Shown: positions 1 to 6,422 of the stretch, one piece after another
Numbering within the stretch: the stretch's first letter is position 1
Layout: each line of letters starts with the position of its first letter
NCBI GenBank assembly: GCA_025935515.1
Contig: JAICVC010000093.1
Span: forward strand, 1-8,309
From: Sphingomonas sp.
Lineage (GTDB): Bacteria; Pseudomonadota; Alphaproteobacteria; Sphingomonadales; Sphingomonadaceae
DNA: 8,309 bases
Direction of reading: 5' to 3'
Position numbers and translations under genes: made by a program
Notes under the pieces: generated by a model
Told to the model about the DNA's origin: nothing
The model's input: the letters and a program-made list of their open reading frames with translations, nothing else
Database searches by the model: none

Positions 1-1
1 C

Positions 2-289
2 AAGGTCCCCAAGGAGGCGATCAGCCGCCAGATCGCGGATTCGGTCGATCTCATCGTCCAGGTGAAGCGCCTCCGCGACGGTTCGCGCCGCACCACCAAC
101 ATCACCGAAGTGATCGGCATGGAAGGCGACGTGATCGTCACCCAGGAGCTGTTCAAGTTCGAGTATCTCGACGAAACCGCGGACGGCAAGATCGTCGGCG
201 AATATCGCTCGATGGGCCTTCGCCCGTACACGCTCGACAAGGCCAAGCAGTTCGGCTTCGACCAGCCGTACCTGGAGGCGTGCCTCTAA
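2..289 (+). CDS. cpaF: CpaF/TadA-type pilus assembly ATPase, C-terminal fragment
   Basis: This is the last 95 codons of a secretion-type ATPase; the 5' part lies outside the window. The frame is open from base 2 and ends with TAA at 287-289. Visible family features are the segment EAISRQIADSVDLIVQVKR, then RDGSRRTTNITEVIGMEGDV and the tail FEYLDETADGKIVGEYRSMG, which match the end of CpaF/TadA, the hexameric cytoplasmic ATPase that powers assembly of Flp (tight adherence, type IVb) pili. The Walker motifs are upstream and cannot be checked. In most tad loci tadB and tadC membrane platform genes follow cpaF, but here the next gene is manA after 132 bases, so the pilus operon either ends here or is arranged differently. 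Family assignment is firm; the gene symbol rests on the C-terminus only. Confidence 0.9.
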   Translation, partial: KVPKEAISRQIADSVDLIVQVKRLRDGSRRTTNITEVIGMEGDVIVTQELFKFEYLDETADGKIVGEYRSMGLRPYTLDKAKQFGFDQPYLEACL

Positions 290-297
290 TCCACGGC

Positions 298-318
298 GAG
301 GCCACCGGCGCGGGCCTC
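298..318 (+). terminator. Possible weak terminator hairpin after cpaF
   Basis: GAGGCC (298-303) and GGCCTC (313-318) can form a 6-bp GC-rich stem with a 9-base loop, 8 bases past the cpaF stop. No T-run follows (CATTCGTT), so it is only weakly terminator-like, and short GC stems are common by chance in DNA of this composition. Confidence 0.25.
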
Positions 319-411
319 CATTCGTTACCGGAGCGCCAGGAGCCGTGCCGGCGTTAGCTGCGCGAAAGCCGTGGTCAGTTCGTCATCGTCCTGCCAAAAA
401 GGTCGGCGATC

Positions 412-416
412 GGAGG
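412..416 (+). promoter_or_regulatory. Ribosome binding site of manA
   Basis: GGAGG lies 5 bases before the ATG at 422. It fixes the start there rather than at an in-frame ATG 17 codons upstream (371), which would add a serine-rich tail unlike the family. Confidence 0.75.
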
Positions 417-421
417 CTAGC

Positions 422-1195
422 ATGAAGCTCCGCCGCGAATATGTCGAAAAGCCCTGGGGCCGGACCCAGCTGCCACCCCTGTTCGCCGCGCCCGATGGCC
501 GGCGCATCGGCGAGGTCTGGTTCACGACAGCCGGCGACCAGCCACTCCTGGTGAAATACATCTTCACCAGCGAACGGCTGTCGATCCAGGTCCACCCCAA
601 TGACCAGCAGGCGCGCGAACGCGGCTTGTCGCAAGGCAAGAACGAGTGCTGGTACATTCTCGATGCGGAGCCCGACGCGGCGCTTGGCCTCGGCCTCAAG
701 CGCGAGCTTTCGCCGGACGAGTTGCGCGCGGCCGCGATCGACGGTTCGCTCGAGGAGCTGATCGACTGGCGCCCGGTTGGTCCGGGCGATTTCTTTTACG
801 TCCCCGCCGGCACCATCCACGCCATCGGGGCTGGGATTTCCCTCTTGGAATTCCAGCAGAACGCCGACGTGACCTACCGCCTGTACGATTACGGCCGCCC
901 GCGCGAGTTGCACCTAGATCACGCAGTTGCGGTTGCGCGGCGGGAACCGTATCCTGACGGTCTCGCGCAGCATGTATCGGCGGAAGAGGAGCGGATCCTG
1001 GTCGACGGGCCGCAATTCGTGCTCGTCCAGACGCGCTCCGACGCTTTCGCGGACCGCCGGCGCTGGGTCATTCCACTTCGCGGCCACGTCCAGTCAGGCG
1101 GTGACGTCGCCGCGGCCGGCGAATGCCTCTTGCTCAACCCCGGCGAAGCCTTGACCAGCGCCGGCGCGCAGATGCTGATCGGCGCTAGCGCATAG
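422..1195 (+). CDS. manA: Class I mannose-6-phosphate isomerase (short type)
   Basis: A 257-residue cytoplasmic zinc enzyme that interconverts mannose-6-phosphate and fructose-6-phosphate, feeding mannose into glycolysis or fructose-6-phosphate towards GDP-mannose and surface polysaccharides. The N-terminus (YVEKPWGR, residues 7-14) and the cupin core are typical. The zinc site is visible as QVHPND (His58), KNECWYI (Glu75) and GTIHAIG (His133), followed by the family stretch TYRLYDYGR (151-159). The length fits the short Bacillus-type isomerases, not the ~390-residue enterobacterial enzyme. The start is set by the GGAGG at 412-416. Its last 11 bases overlap the end of the convergent ROK kinase gene. 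Bacillus subtilis encodes a similar isomerase (GmuF) beside a ROK fructokinase (GmuE) in its glucomannan operon, so the pairing here makes metabolic sense although the two genes are on opposite strands. Confidence 0.93.
   Translation: MKLRREYVEKPWGRTQLPPLFAAPDGRRIGEVWFTTAGDQPLLVKYIFTSERLSIQVHPNDQQARERGLSQGKNECWYILDAEPDAALGLGLKRELSPDELRAAAIDGSLEELIDWRPVGPGDFFYVPAGTIHAIGAGISLLEFQQNADVTYRLYDYGRPRELHLDHAVAVARREPYPDGLAQHVSAEEERILVDGPQFVLVQTRSDAFADRRRWVIPLRGHVQSGGDVAAAGECLLLNPGEALTSAGAQMLIGASA
1182..1191. repeat. 10-base perfect palindrome at the manA/ROK convergent ends
   Basis: GCGCTAGCGC is a perfect palindrome that spans the stop of the minus-strand kinase and lies just before the stop of manA. 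It has no loop or T-run, so it is not a convincing terminator; it may simply reflect the overlapping codons. Confidence 0.3.
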
Positions 1196-2060
1196 CCTTC
1201 ATCGCCAGCGCGATCGCGCCGAGCGGCCCGGCATCGCCGCCGAGCTCGGGCGCGCGAATATAGGCGCCGCCCCCGGGCAGATCGATGAATCCATTGAGGC
1301 TTTCCACCAGCCTCGTCTCGATCCGCACGAGAAGATGGGGCTGCCGCGCGACCACTCCGCCGCCGATGGCGATCCTTCGCGGCGCTGCCGCCAGGACGAT
1401 CGTGTGGCAAAGCTGGGCTAGCGCCCAGACGACCGACTCCCAAACTGGGTGATCGGGCTCGAGCTTGCCTATGTCCTCCCCGAACCGTGCCTTCAGCGAC
1501 GACCCCGAGGCGATCCCTTCGACGCAGTCGCGGTGAAACGGGCAGGAGCCCGGCCAATCGTCGCCGGCCATGCGCGCGACCCGCATGTGGCCGAGCTCGC
1601 AGTGGCCGAAGCCGCGCGTCGCCTCGCCGTTAACGATCAGGCCGACGCCGACGCCGGTACCCACGGTGATATAGGCAAAATCGTCGAATCCTTGCCCGCA
1701 GCCCCAGCGCATCTCGGCGAACGCGGCGCCATTGACGTCGGTGTCGAGCTCGGCCGGAACGCCGGTCGCCTGCCGAAGGCGAGGCACCACGTCGGTGTGC
1801 GTCCAGCCCGGCTTGGTGGTGGCGCGCATTTGCCCGTAGGTCGGTGAGCGCGGATCGACGTCGATCGGCCCGAAGCTTGCAATACCGAGCGCGTCGAAGG
1901 GGTCGCGGGCTTTCCACCCCAGGAGGATTTCTTCGACGCGCCCGAGCGTTTCTTCAGGCGAGGTGGTCGGAACGGTTTCGCGGGCCCGCACATCGTCGGC
2001 GTCGCGCGCGAGGATTGCGATGCACTTGGTCCCGCCGAGCTCGACCCCTGCATAAGTCAT
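1185..2060 (-). CDS. ROK-family sugar kinase, probable fructokinase
   Basis: A 291-residue cytoplasmic ROK kinase. Seen in order: the phosphate-binding start GVELGGTK (5-12); the region DTDVNGAA (106-113), whose Asp108 is the expected catalytic base; the glycine-rich segment TVGTGVGVG (132-140); the ROK zinc motif, with His158 in CELGHMRV and then Cys173, His176 and Cys179 in SCPFHRDC; and the glycine loop IGGGVV (232-237). Overall it resembles Bacillus YdhR/GmuE-type fructokinases, which phosphorylate fructose to fructose-6-phosphate. ROK substrate specificity is hard to read from sequence, so glucose, mannose or an amino sugar is possible. The ATG at 2060 has no clear Shine-Dalgarno sequence upstream. 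The start is only 19 bases downstream of the 3' end of a tRNA-Val gene on the same strand, and the 3' end overlaps manA by 11 bases. Confidence 0.88.
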   Translation of the reverse strand: MTYAGVELGGTKCIAILARDADDVRARETVPTTSPEETLGRVEEILLGWKARDPFDALGIASFGPIDVDPRSPTYGQMRATTKPGWTHTDVVPRLRQATGVPAELDTDVNGAAFAEMRWGCGQGFDDFAYITVGTGVGVGLIVNGEATRGFGHCELGHMRVARMAGDDWPGSCPFHRDCVEGIASGSSLKARFGEDIGKLEPDHPVWESVVWALAQLCHTIVLAAAPRRIAIGGGVVARQPHLLVRIETRLVESLNGFIDLPGGGAYIRAPELGGDAGPLGAIALAMKAMR

Positions 2061-2079
2061 GCGGCTGTGGAGAGGAAAA

Positions 2080-2154
2080 TGGTGGGCGTGGCAAGGATTG
2101 AACTTGCGACCCCTGCGATGTCAACACAGTGCTCTACCACTGAGCTACACGCCC
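2080..2154 (-). tRNA. tRNA-Val (anticodon GAC)
   Basis: The minus strand folds into a full cloverleaf of 75 bases including an encoded CCA (2080-2082). Acceptor stem GGGCGTG pairs with CACGCCC; D arm is GCTC-AGTGGTA-GAGC; anticodon arm is CTGTG-TTGACAT-CGCAG with anticodon GAC, which reads valine GUC codons; the T arm is GCAAG-TTCAATC-CTTGC. The discriminator is A. The 3' end is followed directly by TTTT on the transcribed strand (2076-2079), which could help termination, then the ROK kinase start 19 bases away. Confidence 0.96.
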
Positions 2155-2167
2155 ACCCGAGCGGCGC

Positions 2168-2195
2168 ATTTAAGGGGCAGCCAGCAAAGGCGCAA
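2168..2195 (-). promoter_or_regulatory. Candidate promoter of tRNA-Val
   Basis: On the minus strand TTGCGC (2195-2190) and TTAAAT (2173-2168) are separated by 16 bases, a plausible -35/-10 pair of the main sigma factor. The -10 ends 13 bases before the tRNA 5' end, leaving a leader of a few bases for RNase P to remove. An A/T-rich patch at about 2217-2227 would sit where an UP element is found. The match is partial. Confidence 0.4.
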
Positions 2196-2276
2196 CCGCC
2201 CCGCGCTTCACACAATGAAAAAGAACACATCGCCGTGGCACGGATTTAGTCCGGGACGCGGCGATTCCAATTGGCC

Positions 2277-2301
2277 TCGATCAAAGTACCACTTTGATCG
2301 A
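2277..2301 (-). terminator. Perfect 10-bp hairpin just after cpdR, probable terminator
   Basis: TCGATCAAAG (2277-2286) and CTTTGATCGA (2292-2301) are exact reverse complements around a 5-base loop. The structure begins 2 bases past the cpdR stop, the usual place for a terminator. On the transcribed strand no T-run follows (GGCCAATTGG comes next), so it is not a standard intrinsic terminator; it may instead protect the mRNA 3' end or be a protein-binding palindrome. Its low GC content stands out from the surrounding DNA. Confidence 0.5.
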
Positions 2302-2303
2302 AA

Positions 2304-2681
2304 TCAGAGCCGCCCGTGCTGGTCCTCGGTCTGGAACATCCGGTCGACCTCCATCACTAGGTCCTTGAGGTGGAACGGCTTGGACAGCAGCTTGGCCTCC
2401 GGCGCGGTGCGGCCGCCCTGGAGCGCGACCGCGGCGAAGCCCGTGATGAACATGACCCGGATCGCCGGGTCGAGCGCGCTTGCCTTCTGGGCGAGCTCGA
2501 TCCCGTCCATCTCGGGCATCACGATGTCGGTCAGCAACAGGTCGAACTGCTGCGTTTCCAGCAGCGGCATCGCCTCGGTGCCGCAGCCGACCGCCTCGAC
2601 CTCGTAGCCGACCCGCTGCAGCGCCCGCTGCAGATATTCACGCATCGACGTGTCGTCTTCGGCCAGGAGGATTCTCGCCAT
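2304..2681 (-). CDS. cpdR: CpdR, single-domain response regulator
   Basis: A 125-residue protein that is a receiver domain only. Asp9 and Asp10 form the acidic pocket (MARILLAEDD), Asp52 in LLLTDIVMPEMDG is the phospho-acceptor, and the switch residues Thr80 (FITGFAAVAL) and Lys101 (LSKPFHLKDL) are present. The stretches ITGFAAVAL and KPFHLKDLV are diagnostic of CpdR. In Caulobacter, CpdR is controlled by the CckA-ChpT phosphorelay; the unphosphorylated form primes the ClpXP protease to degrade cell-cycle substrates. That role is carried over here from the family. The start is the ATG at 2681; only a weak purine-rich site precedes it. A strong palindrome follows the stop, and the gene is divergent from the N-formylglutamate amidohydrolase-family gene with 111 bases between the starts. 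Confidence 0.93.
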   Translation of the reverse strand: MARILLAEDDTSMREYLQRALQRVGYEVEAVGCGTEAMPLLETQQFDLLLTDIVMPEMDGIELAQKASALDPAIRVMFITGFAAVALQGGRTAPEAKLLSKPFHLKDLVMEVDRMFQTEDQHGRL

Positions 2682-2792
2682 GGGCTCTGTATGCTCTGCT
2701 CAAATGCGTTTTGCCAGAAGCGAATGAGCGCTTCATGCGTTGCTTGGTCCCTCGGCAAGTCCTAAACTGGCACGGAATTTAACCTTGGCCCC

Positions 2793-3632
2793 GTGAGCAA
2801 GCTCCCCTCCCCAATCATCCATGAACCGCGCGGGGATCTCCCCGTCCTGCTGTCCGTCCCGCACTCGGGACGCGACTATCCGGACTGGCTGACGGGCCTC
2901 GCGGCGGGCGGCAAGGCGGCGCTGACAGTGCTTGAGGACCCGCTGGTCGACCGGCTGGTGTGGCGCGCGCTGCAGCGCGGCTGCGGAGCGGTGATCGCCC
3001 GCGCCCCGCGCGCCGCGGTCGACTGCAACCGCGCCGAGGACGAGGTCGACCCCTCGGTCGTCGACGGCGCCCGTCGCGGCCGGGTCAGCGCCCGCGCACG
3101 GGGCGGGCTCGGGATCGTCCCCGCCCGCACCCAGCAGCACGGCTATCTGTGGCGCCGCGCGATCACCCCGAAACAACTGGATGAGCGCCTCAGCCAGGCC
3201 CACCGGCCCTATCACGAGGCGGTCGAGGCCCAGCTCGCGATCCTGACGGACCGCTTCGGCTGCGCGCTGCTGCTCGACTGTCATTCGATGCCGCCGCCGC
3301 CCGACGGCGTGCCGCCGATCGTCTTCGGCGACTGCCGCAGCCGGACCGCCGAACCCTGGGTCAGCGCGGAGGCGATTGCGGTCGCCGGCCGCTCGGGCTT
3401 CGCGGCCGCGCTCAACGACCCGTTCGCCGGCGGCCACATCATAGAGCGCCACGCACGGCCGGCGAACGACGTCCACGCGCTCCAGCTTGAGATCGACCGC
3501 CGCTGCTACCTAGACGCGCGGCTGGCCAAGCCCGGCGCCGGCTTCGACCGCGTTGCCTGCCTGATCGAGGCCCTCGCGCTCGAGCTCGGGCAGCAACTCC
3601 TCGGCCGCCGCTACGCGACGGCGGCGGAGTAG
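2793..3632 (+). CDS. N-formylglutamate amidohydrolase family protein
   Basis: A 279-residue protein of the N-formylglutamate amidohydrolase family, zinc-dependent hydrolases that release formate (and glutamate) in the last step of one histidine degradation route. Seen: LLSVPHSGRDYP (20-30, His24 a likely zinc ligand), LEDPLVDRL (47-55), ARAPRAAVDCNR (69-80), LLLDCHSMPPP (160-169, with Asp162, His164 and Ser165) and the late block PANDVHALQLEIDRR (223-237). No other hut gene is in view, so the substrate may differ from formylglutamate. The start is GTG at 2793: a stop lies in frame at 2763-2765 and no ATG comes between, but no good ribosome site is seen. The stop is 3 bases from the end of the convergent SapC gene. 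Confidence 0.87.
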   Translation: MSKLPSPIIHEPRGDLPVLLSVPHSGRDYPDWLTGLAAGGKAALTVLEDPLVDRLVWRALQRGCGAVIARAPRAAVDCNRAEDEVDPSVVDGARRGRVSARARGGLGIVPARTQQHGYLWRRAITPKQLDERLSQAHRPYHEAVEAQLAILTDRFGCALLLDCHSMPPPPDGVPPIVFGDCRSRTAEPWVSAEAIAVAGRSGFAAALNDPFAGGHIIERHARPANDVHALQLEIDRRCYLDARLAKPGAGFDRVACLIEALALELGQQLLGRRYATAAE

Positions 3633-3635
3633 CGA

Positions 3636-4427
3636 TCAGACGAGGGCGTCGGAGGCCTGGGGGAGCAGGCCCGGCGCCTTGCCCTGCTGCATCTGGCGCG
3701 CGAACACGTCGCGCATCTGGCTCAATGAGAAGAGGTGCGCGTAGACCAGGGGCAGCATGCCGTTCTGGTTCATCTTGCGGAGCTCGTCGCCGCGGAGGTT
3801 GCGGACCTTCTCCTCGTCGACCATCCGGAAGCCGCGGTAGACGAACGGCTGCTCGAAGCCCTCGGGCTGGATCGCGACCTCGCCGTCCATCAGGAGGTCG
3901 GACTTGGTCAGTTCCTCGACGAAGGCGTTGGTCCTCAGGCCCGCGGCCTCGAACTGCTCGCAGAATTCGAGGATCGCCTTGGTCGCAGCGCTCGGCTGGT
4001 CGCCGTCGAACAGGGCCTCGCCCTCGTCGAACTCGCCGACCGCGCCCGAGGTCGGATCGTAGCACAGCGACAATTCGTCGCTCTCCGGTCGAAGCTTGGC
4101 GAGCAGGAACGGATAGCGGCGCAGATAAGCGGGGATGTAGAGGTTGGGGTCGGTCGACCGGCCGTTGTCGTCGAGGAACACGTTGACCCCTTCGTTGAGG
4201 CCCATCAGCCCGATCGGCACCGGGGTATCGCCGACCGAGAAGACGATCGGGTAGTGGCGCTGGACGAGCGTGAACTCGTCCACGGTCAGCGGCACCGCGT
4301 GGGTCTTGCCGACCTCGGGCATGGTGGTGATGCCGCGCACGCGCATCTTGCCGTGCTGGTCGAGGTTCAACGGTTCGATCGCATTGTAGAACAAGGGCAA
4401 GCTCTGGGTCGGAGCGGCGGTTGCCAT
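3636..4427 (-). CDS. SapC family protein
   Basis: A 263-residue protein of the SapC family, named after a Campylobacter S-layer-associated protein and of unproven function. Family-like segments are LFYNAIEPLN (12-21), VQRHYPIVFS (55-64), YIPAYLRRYPF (97-107) with LLAKL after it, and the C-terminal FSLSQMRDVF (233-242). No signal peptide or membrane segment is apparent, so it is predicted soluble. The ATG at 4427 is preferred over an in-frame ATG at 4478 because AGGAG (4442-4438) precedes it and the 17 extra residues of the longer form are arginine-rich and unlike the family. In related bacteria sapC often neighbours TonB-dependent receptor or tryptophan halogenase genes; none is here, so it appears to be a stand-alone unit. 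Confidence 0.87.
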   Translation of the reverse strand: MATAAPTQSLPLFYNAIEPLNLDQHGKMRVRGITTMPEVGKTHAVPLTVDEFTLVQRHYPIVFSVGDTPVPIGLMGLNEGVNVFLDDNGRSTDPNLYIPAYLRRYPFLLAKLRPESDELSLCYDPTSGAVGEFDEGEALFDGDQPSAATKAILEFCEQFEAAGLRTNAFVEELTKSDLLMDGEVAIQPEGFEQPFVYRGFRMVDEEKVRNLRGDELRKMNQNGMLPLVYAHLFSLSQMRDVFARQMQQGKAPGLLPQASDALV

Positions 4428-4437
4428 CTCAACTCTT

Positions 4438-4442
4438 CTCCT
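4438..4442 (-). promoter_or_regulatory. Ribosome binding site of the SapC gene
   Basis: AGGAG on the minus strand, 10 bases before the ATG at 4427 (9 if AGGAGA is counted). It supports the shorter start over the upstream in-frame ATG at 4478. Confidence 0.6.
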
Positions 4443-4563
4443 GGGGTCCGGACTTACCGCTGCGCGCCTCATGCGCACGTGCCGAGAAACAGTGTGAGCG
4501 CCCTCTATTGGGCTCGTCGCGGTTAGGCAAGCGGGCGAGAACCCCCATCGCCGCGCCGGGCTA

Positions 4564-4580
4564 GTTCATTGAACATTCAA
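4564..4580. promoter_or_regulatory. Small overlapping inverted repeats in the sapC/exported-protein divergent region
   Basis: GTTC-ATT-GAAC (4564-4574) and TTGAA-CA-TTCAA (4569-4580) are two overlapping perfect inverted repeats about 40 bases before the start of the exported-protein gene. The AT-rich palindrome could be an operator for either divergent gene. No regulator can be named. Confidence 0.25.
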
Positions 4581-4620
4581 CGCTTTGCTGCGAAGCCGCT
4601 GGCATGGGGACGGGCGTCAG

Positions 4621-5055
4621 GTGACTTCGGTCGCGATCTGGAAACTTGTGCCGCTGCTGGTCGGCCTGTTCGGCGCGCAGCCGGGCGCCGTCGGCCAGTC
4701 AGTGACCAGGCTGATCGTCCAGGACGAGGTGATCCTGCGCATCCCCGTCCAGCCGCGCCCGCTGCTGCCGGAAATCCAGTGGGTCGAAAAGAAAGGCCCC
4801 AAATGCGTGCCCGTCGCAGCCATTCAGCGCGCTTTGCTGTCGGGGTCTGAGCAGGTCGACTTCATCCTCGAAAATCGCGCCCGGATCCGCGCCCAGTTCG
4901 ACGAGGATTGCCCGGCGCTCGATTTTTACGGCGGCTTTTACCTGCAGCCGCAAGACGAGAGCCTGTGCGCGCGGCGCGACGCGGTGCACTCGCGGATCGG
5001 CAGCAGCTGCACGATCGAACGCTTCAAGCAGCTCGTCCCCAAATTCCGTCACTGA
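4621..5055 (+). CDS. Small exported protein with four cysteines, function unknown
   Basis: I do not recognise a named function. With the GTG start at 4621 the protein has 144 residues and begins like a signal peptide: a lysine at position 8, a hydrophobic run LVPLLVGLFGA (9-19) and a possible cleavage site near residues 23-26. The mature part holds the block RIPVQPRP (40-47) and WVEKKGPKC (54-62), then CPALDFYGGFYLQP (97-110), SLCARRDAVHSRIGSSC (114-130) and FKQLVP near the end. Cysteines at 62, 97, 116 and 130 could form two disulfides in the periplasm. The pattern resembles small conserved exported proteins of sphingomonads, an impression from memory only. An ATG at 4585 would add 12 residues including several charges before the hydrophobic run and is less likely. 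The last 7 bases overlap the histidine kinase gene tail to tail. Confidence 0.7.
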   Translation: MTSVAIWKLVPLLVGLFGAQPGAVGQSVTRLIVQDEVILRIPVQPRPLLPEIQWVEKKGPKCVPVAAIQRALLSGSEQVDFILENRARIRAQFDEDCPALDFYGGFYLQPQDESLCARRDAVHSRIGSSCTIERFKQLVPKFRH

Positions 5056-6422
5056 CGGCGAAGGTCGAGGCGGACGCGCAGGCCGGGCTCGTTGTCCTCG
5101 AGGATGATATGGCCGCCGTGAAGACGGGCGACCGCGCGCACCAGGGCGAGCCCGAGGCCGCTGCCCTCGGTCGTCCGGGCTTCCTCGAGCCGCCGGTACT
5201 TGCCGATCGCGTCTTCGCGCAAGTCCGACGGGATCCCGGGACCGCGGTCGGTTACCAGGACCTCCACGCGGTCGCCTTGGTCGCTTGCGGCCAGCACGAT
5301 GCGCTCTCCGTTGGCGGCGTATTTGAGCGCATTGTCGGCAAGATTGGCAACCGCCCGGCCGATCATCTGACGGTTGCCGCAATAGGCAATTTCTCCCTCC
5401 GTGCCGAGCTCGATCGACATGCCGATCTCTTCGGCGACGGGCTGATAGATTTCGCAAATGTCGCGGAGCAGCTCGACGAGGTTGAACTGACTGAACTGCT
5501 GCCTTCCCATCCCCGCTTCGGCGCGGCTGATCTCCAGCGTCGCCGAGATCAGGCGCAGCAACCGGTCGATATCGATGGATATCGCCTCGAGCGCCTGCTG
5601 CTCGGGCTCGGCCATCGCATAGCCGGCCGCCTTTTCGATATTGGCACGCATCCGGGTGAGGGGCGAGCGCATGTCGTGCGCGAGGGAATCAGTCACCAGC
5701 CGGAGTTGCTCGACGAGCTCCTCGATTCGCTCGAGCATGGCGTTGATCGCGGCCGCGACCATGGCGAACTCCTCCCCTTCCGCCTGCTCGTCGAGCCGAT
5801 GGCTGAAATCGCCCCCGGCAATCTGCGCCGCAACGCGGCCGACCGCCCGCGCCCGCCGTTCTGTCACGCGGAGCAGGAGAAAGCCGCCAAGCAATCCAAG
5901 CGGCAGGGCCAGCAGCAGTGCCCCGATCAGCGCTTCGACAAGTGCCGCGCGCATCCGCTCGCGATCGTCGATGCTCGTTCCGATGAGAAGACGCTCACCA
6001 GTCTGCAGCTGGATCGTCCGTATTGCGAACGGGACCGATTGCCGGCTGGCCCCGGGGTATAATCGCATCTCCGTCCAGGCCAGGTTCGTGCCGAGCGATC
6101 GCGGCCAGCTGGCGATGTTGCCCGCGATCTTCCGTCCCGCAGCGTCGGTCAGAAGTGCAGCACCGTTCCGCAGGGTTCCGGTATCGACCTCTTCCTTGAT
6201 CGCGGCGGCGAGCCCCTCAACACCGCCTTGGCCGTAGCCGTAGAGGAGATCGCGCTGGCGATCGTCAATTCCGGTGCGGATCCTCCGTTCGAACAGGATG
6301 TCCGTCTGGTGATAAACGAACAGCAGGACGGGAACGCTGATCAGCAGGCTGAAGGCAAGACTGACCAGCGCTACCCGCACCGGCGCGGAGAATGGGAACA
6401 GTCGCCGGGAGCGCTGCGTCAA
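5049..6422 (-). CDS. Membrane sensor histidine kinase of a two-component system
   Basis: With a TTG start at 6422 this is a 457-residue inner-membrane kinase. Order: cytoplasmic N-terminus; membrane segment about 16-38; a periplasmic sensor region of about 120 residues; membrane segment about 163-185; HAMP linker about 186-237; dimerisation helix with the phospho-acceptor His249 in DSLAHDMRSPLTR; ATPase domain with N box NLADNALKYAA (Asn360, Asn364), G1 box DRGPGIP (392-398) and G2 box EGSGLGLAL (419-427). It would autophosphorylate and pass phosphate to the regulator encoded just upstream. The frame is open further 5', but those codons lie inside the regulator gene and are arginine-rich with no family character. 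The TTG forms a TTGA overlap with the regulator's stop, a usual sign of translational coupling. A GTG at 6380 is an alternative. The signal sensed cannot be read from the sequence. Confidence 0.9.
   Translation of the reverse strand: MTQRSRRLFPFSAPVRVALVSLAFSLLISVPVLLFVYHQTDILFERRIRTGIDDRQRDLLYGYGQGGVEGLAAAIKEEVDTGTLRNGAALLTDAAGRKIAGNIASWPRSLGTNLAWTEMRLYPGASRQSVPFAIRTIQLQTGERLLIGTSIDDRERMRAALVEALIGALLLALPLGLLGGFLLLRVTERRARAVGRVAAQIAGGDFSHRLDEQAEGEEFAMVAAAINAMLERIEELVEQLRLVTDSLAHDMRSPLTRMRANIEKAAGYAMAEPEQQALEAISIDIDRLLRLISATLEISRAEAGMGRQQFSQFNLVELLRDICEIYQPVAEEIGMSIELGTEGEIAYCGNRQMIGRAVANLADNALKYAANGERIVLAASDQGDRVEVLVTDRGPGIPSDLREDAIGKYRRLEEARTTEGSGLGLALVRAVARLHGGHIILEDNEPGLRVRLDLRRQ

Noticed and set aside
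2059..2607. Plus-strand frames across the tRNA gene and cpdR
   Set aside because: They run over a clear tRNA and antisense to cpdR, with low-complexity composition and no recognisable domain.
2779..2784. CtrA half-site (TTAACC) between cpdR and the amidohydrolase gene
   Set aside because: A six-base half-site without the second TTAA at the right spacing is not enough, even though cpdR belongs to the CtrA pathway.
3735..4526. Long plus-strand frame opposite the SapC gene
   Set aside because: It is the antisense of sapC, a typical GC-rich shadow frame, with no motif of its own.
4478..4560. Promoter for sapC (TTGCCT and downstream TAGAGG on the minus strand)
   Set aside because: The -10 matches only 3 of 6 positions and no better pair was seen.
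4564..4578. LexA (SOS) box of the alphaproteobacterial GTTC-N7-GTTC type
   Set aside because: The second half is ATTC, so one half-site is imperfect, and neither neighbour is a DNA repair gene. A chance match is likely.
4908..6062. 384-codon plus-strand frame opposite the histidine kinase
   Set aside because: The minus strand has all kinase boxes in order; the plus frame is a GC-driven shadow.
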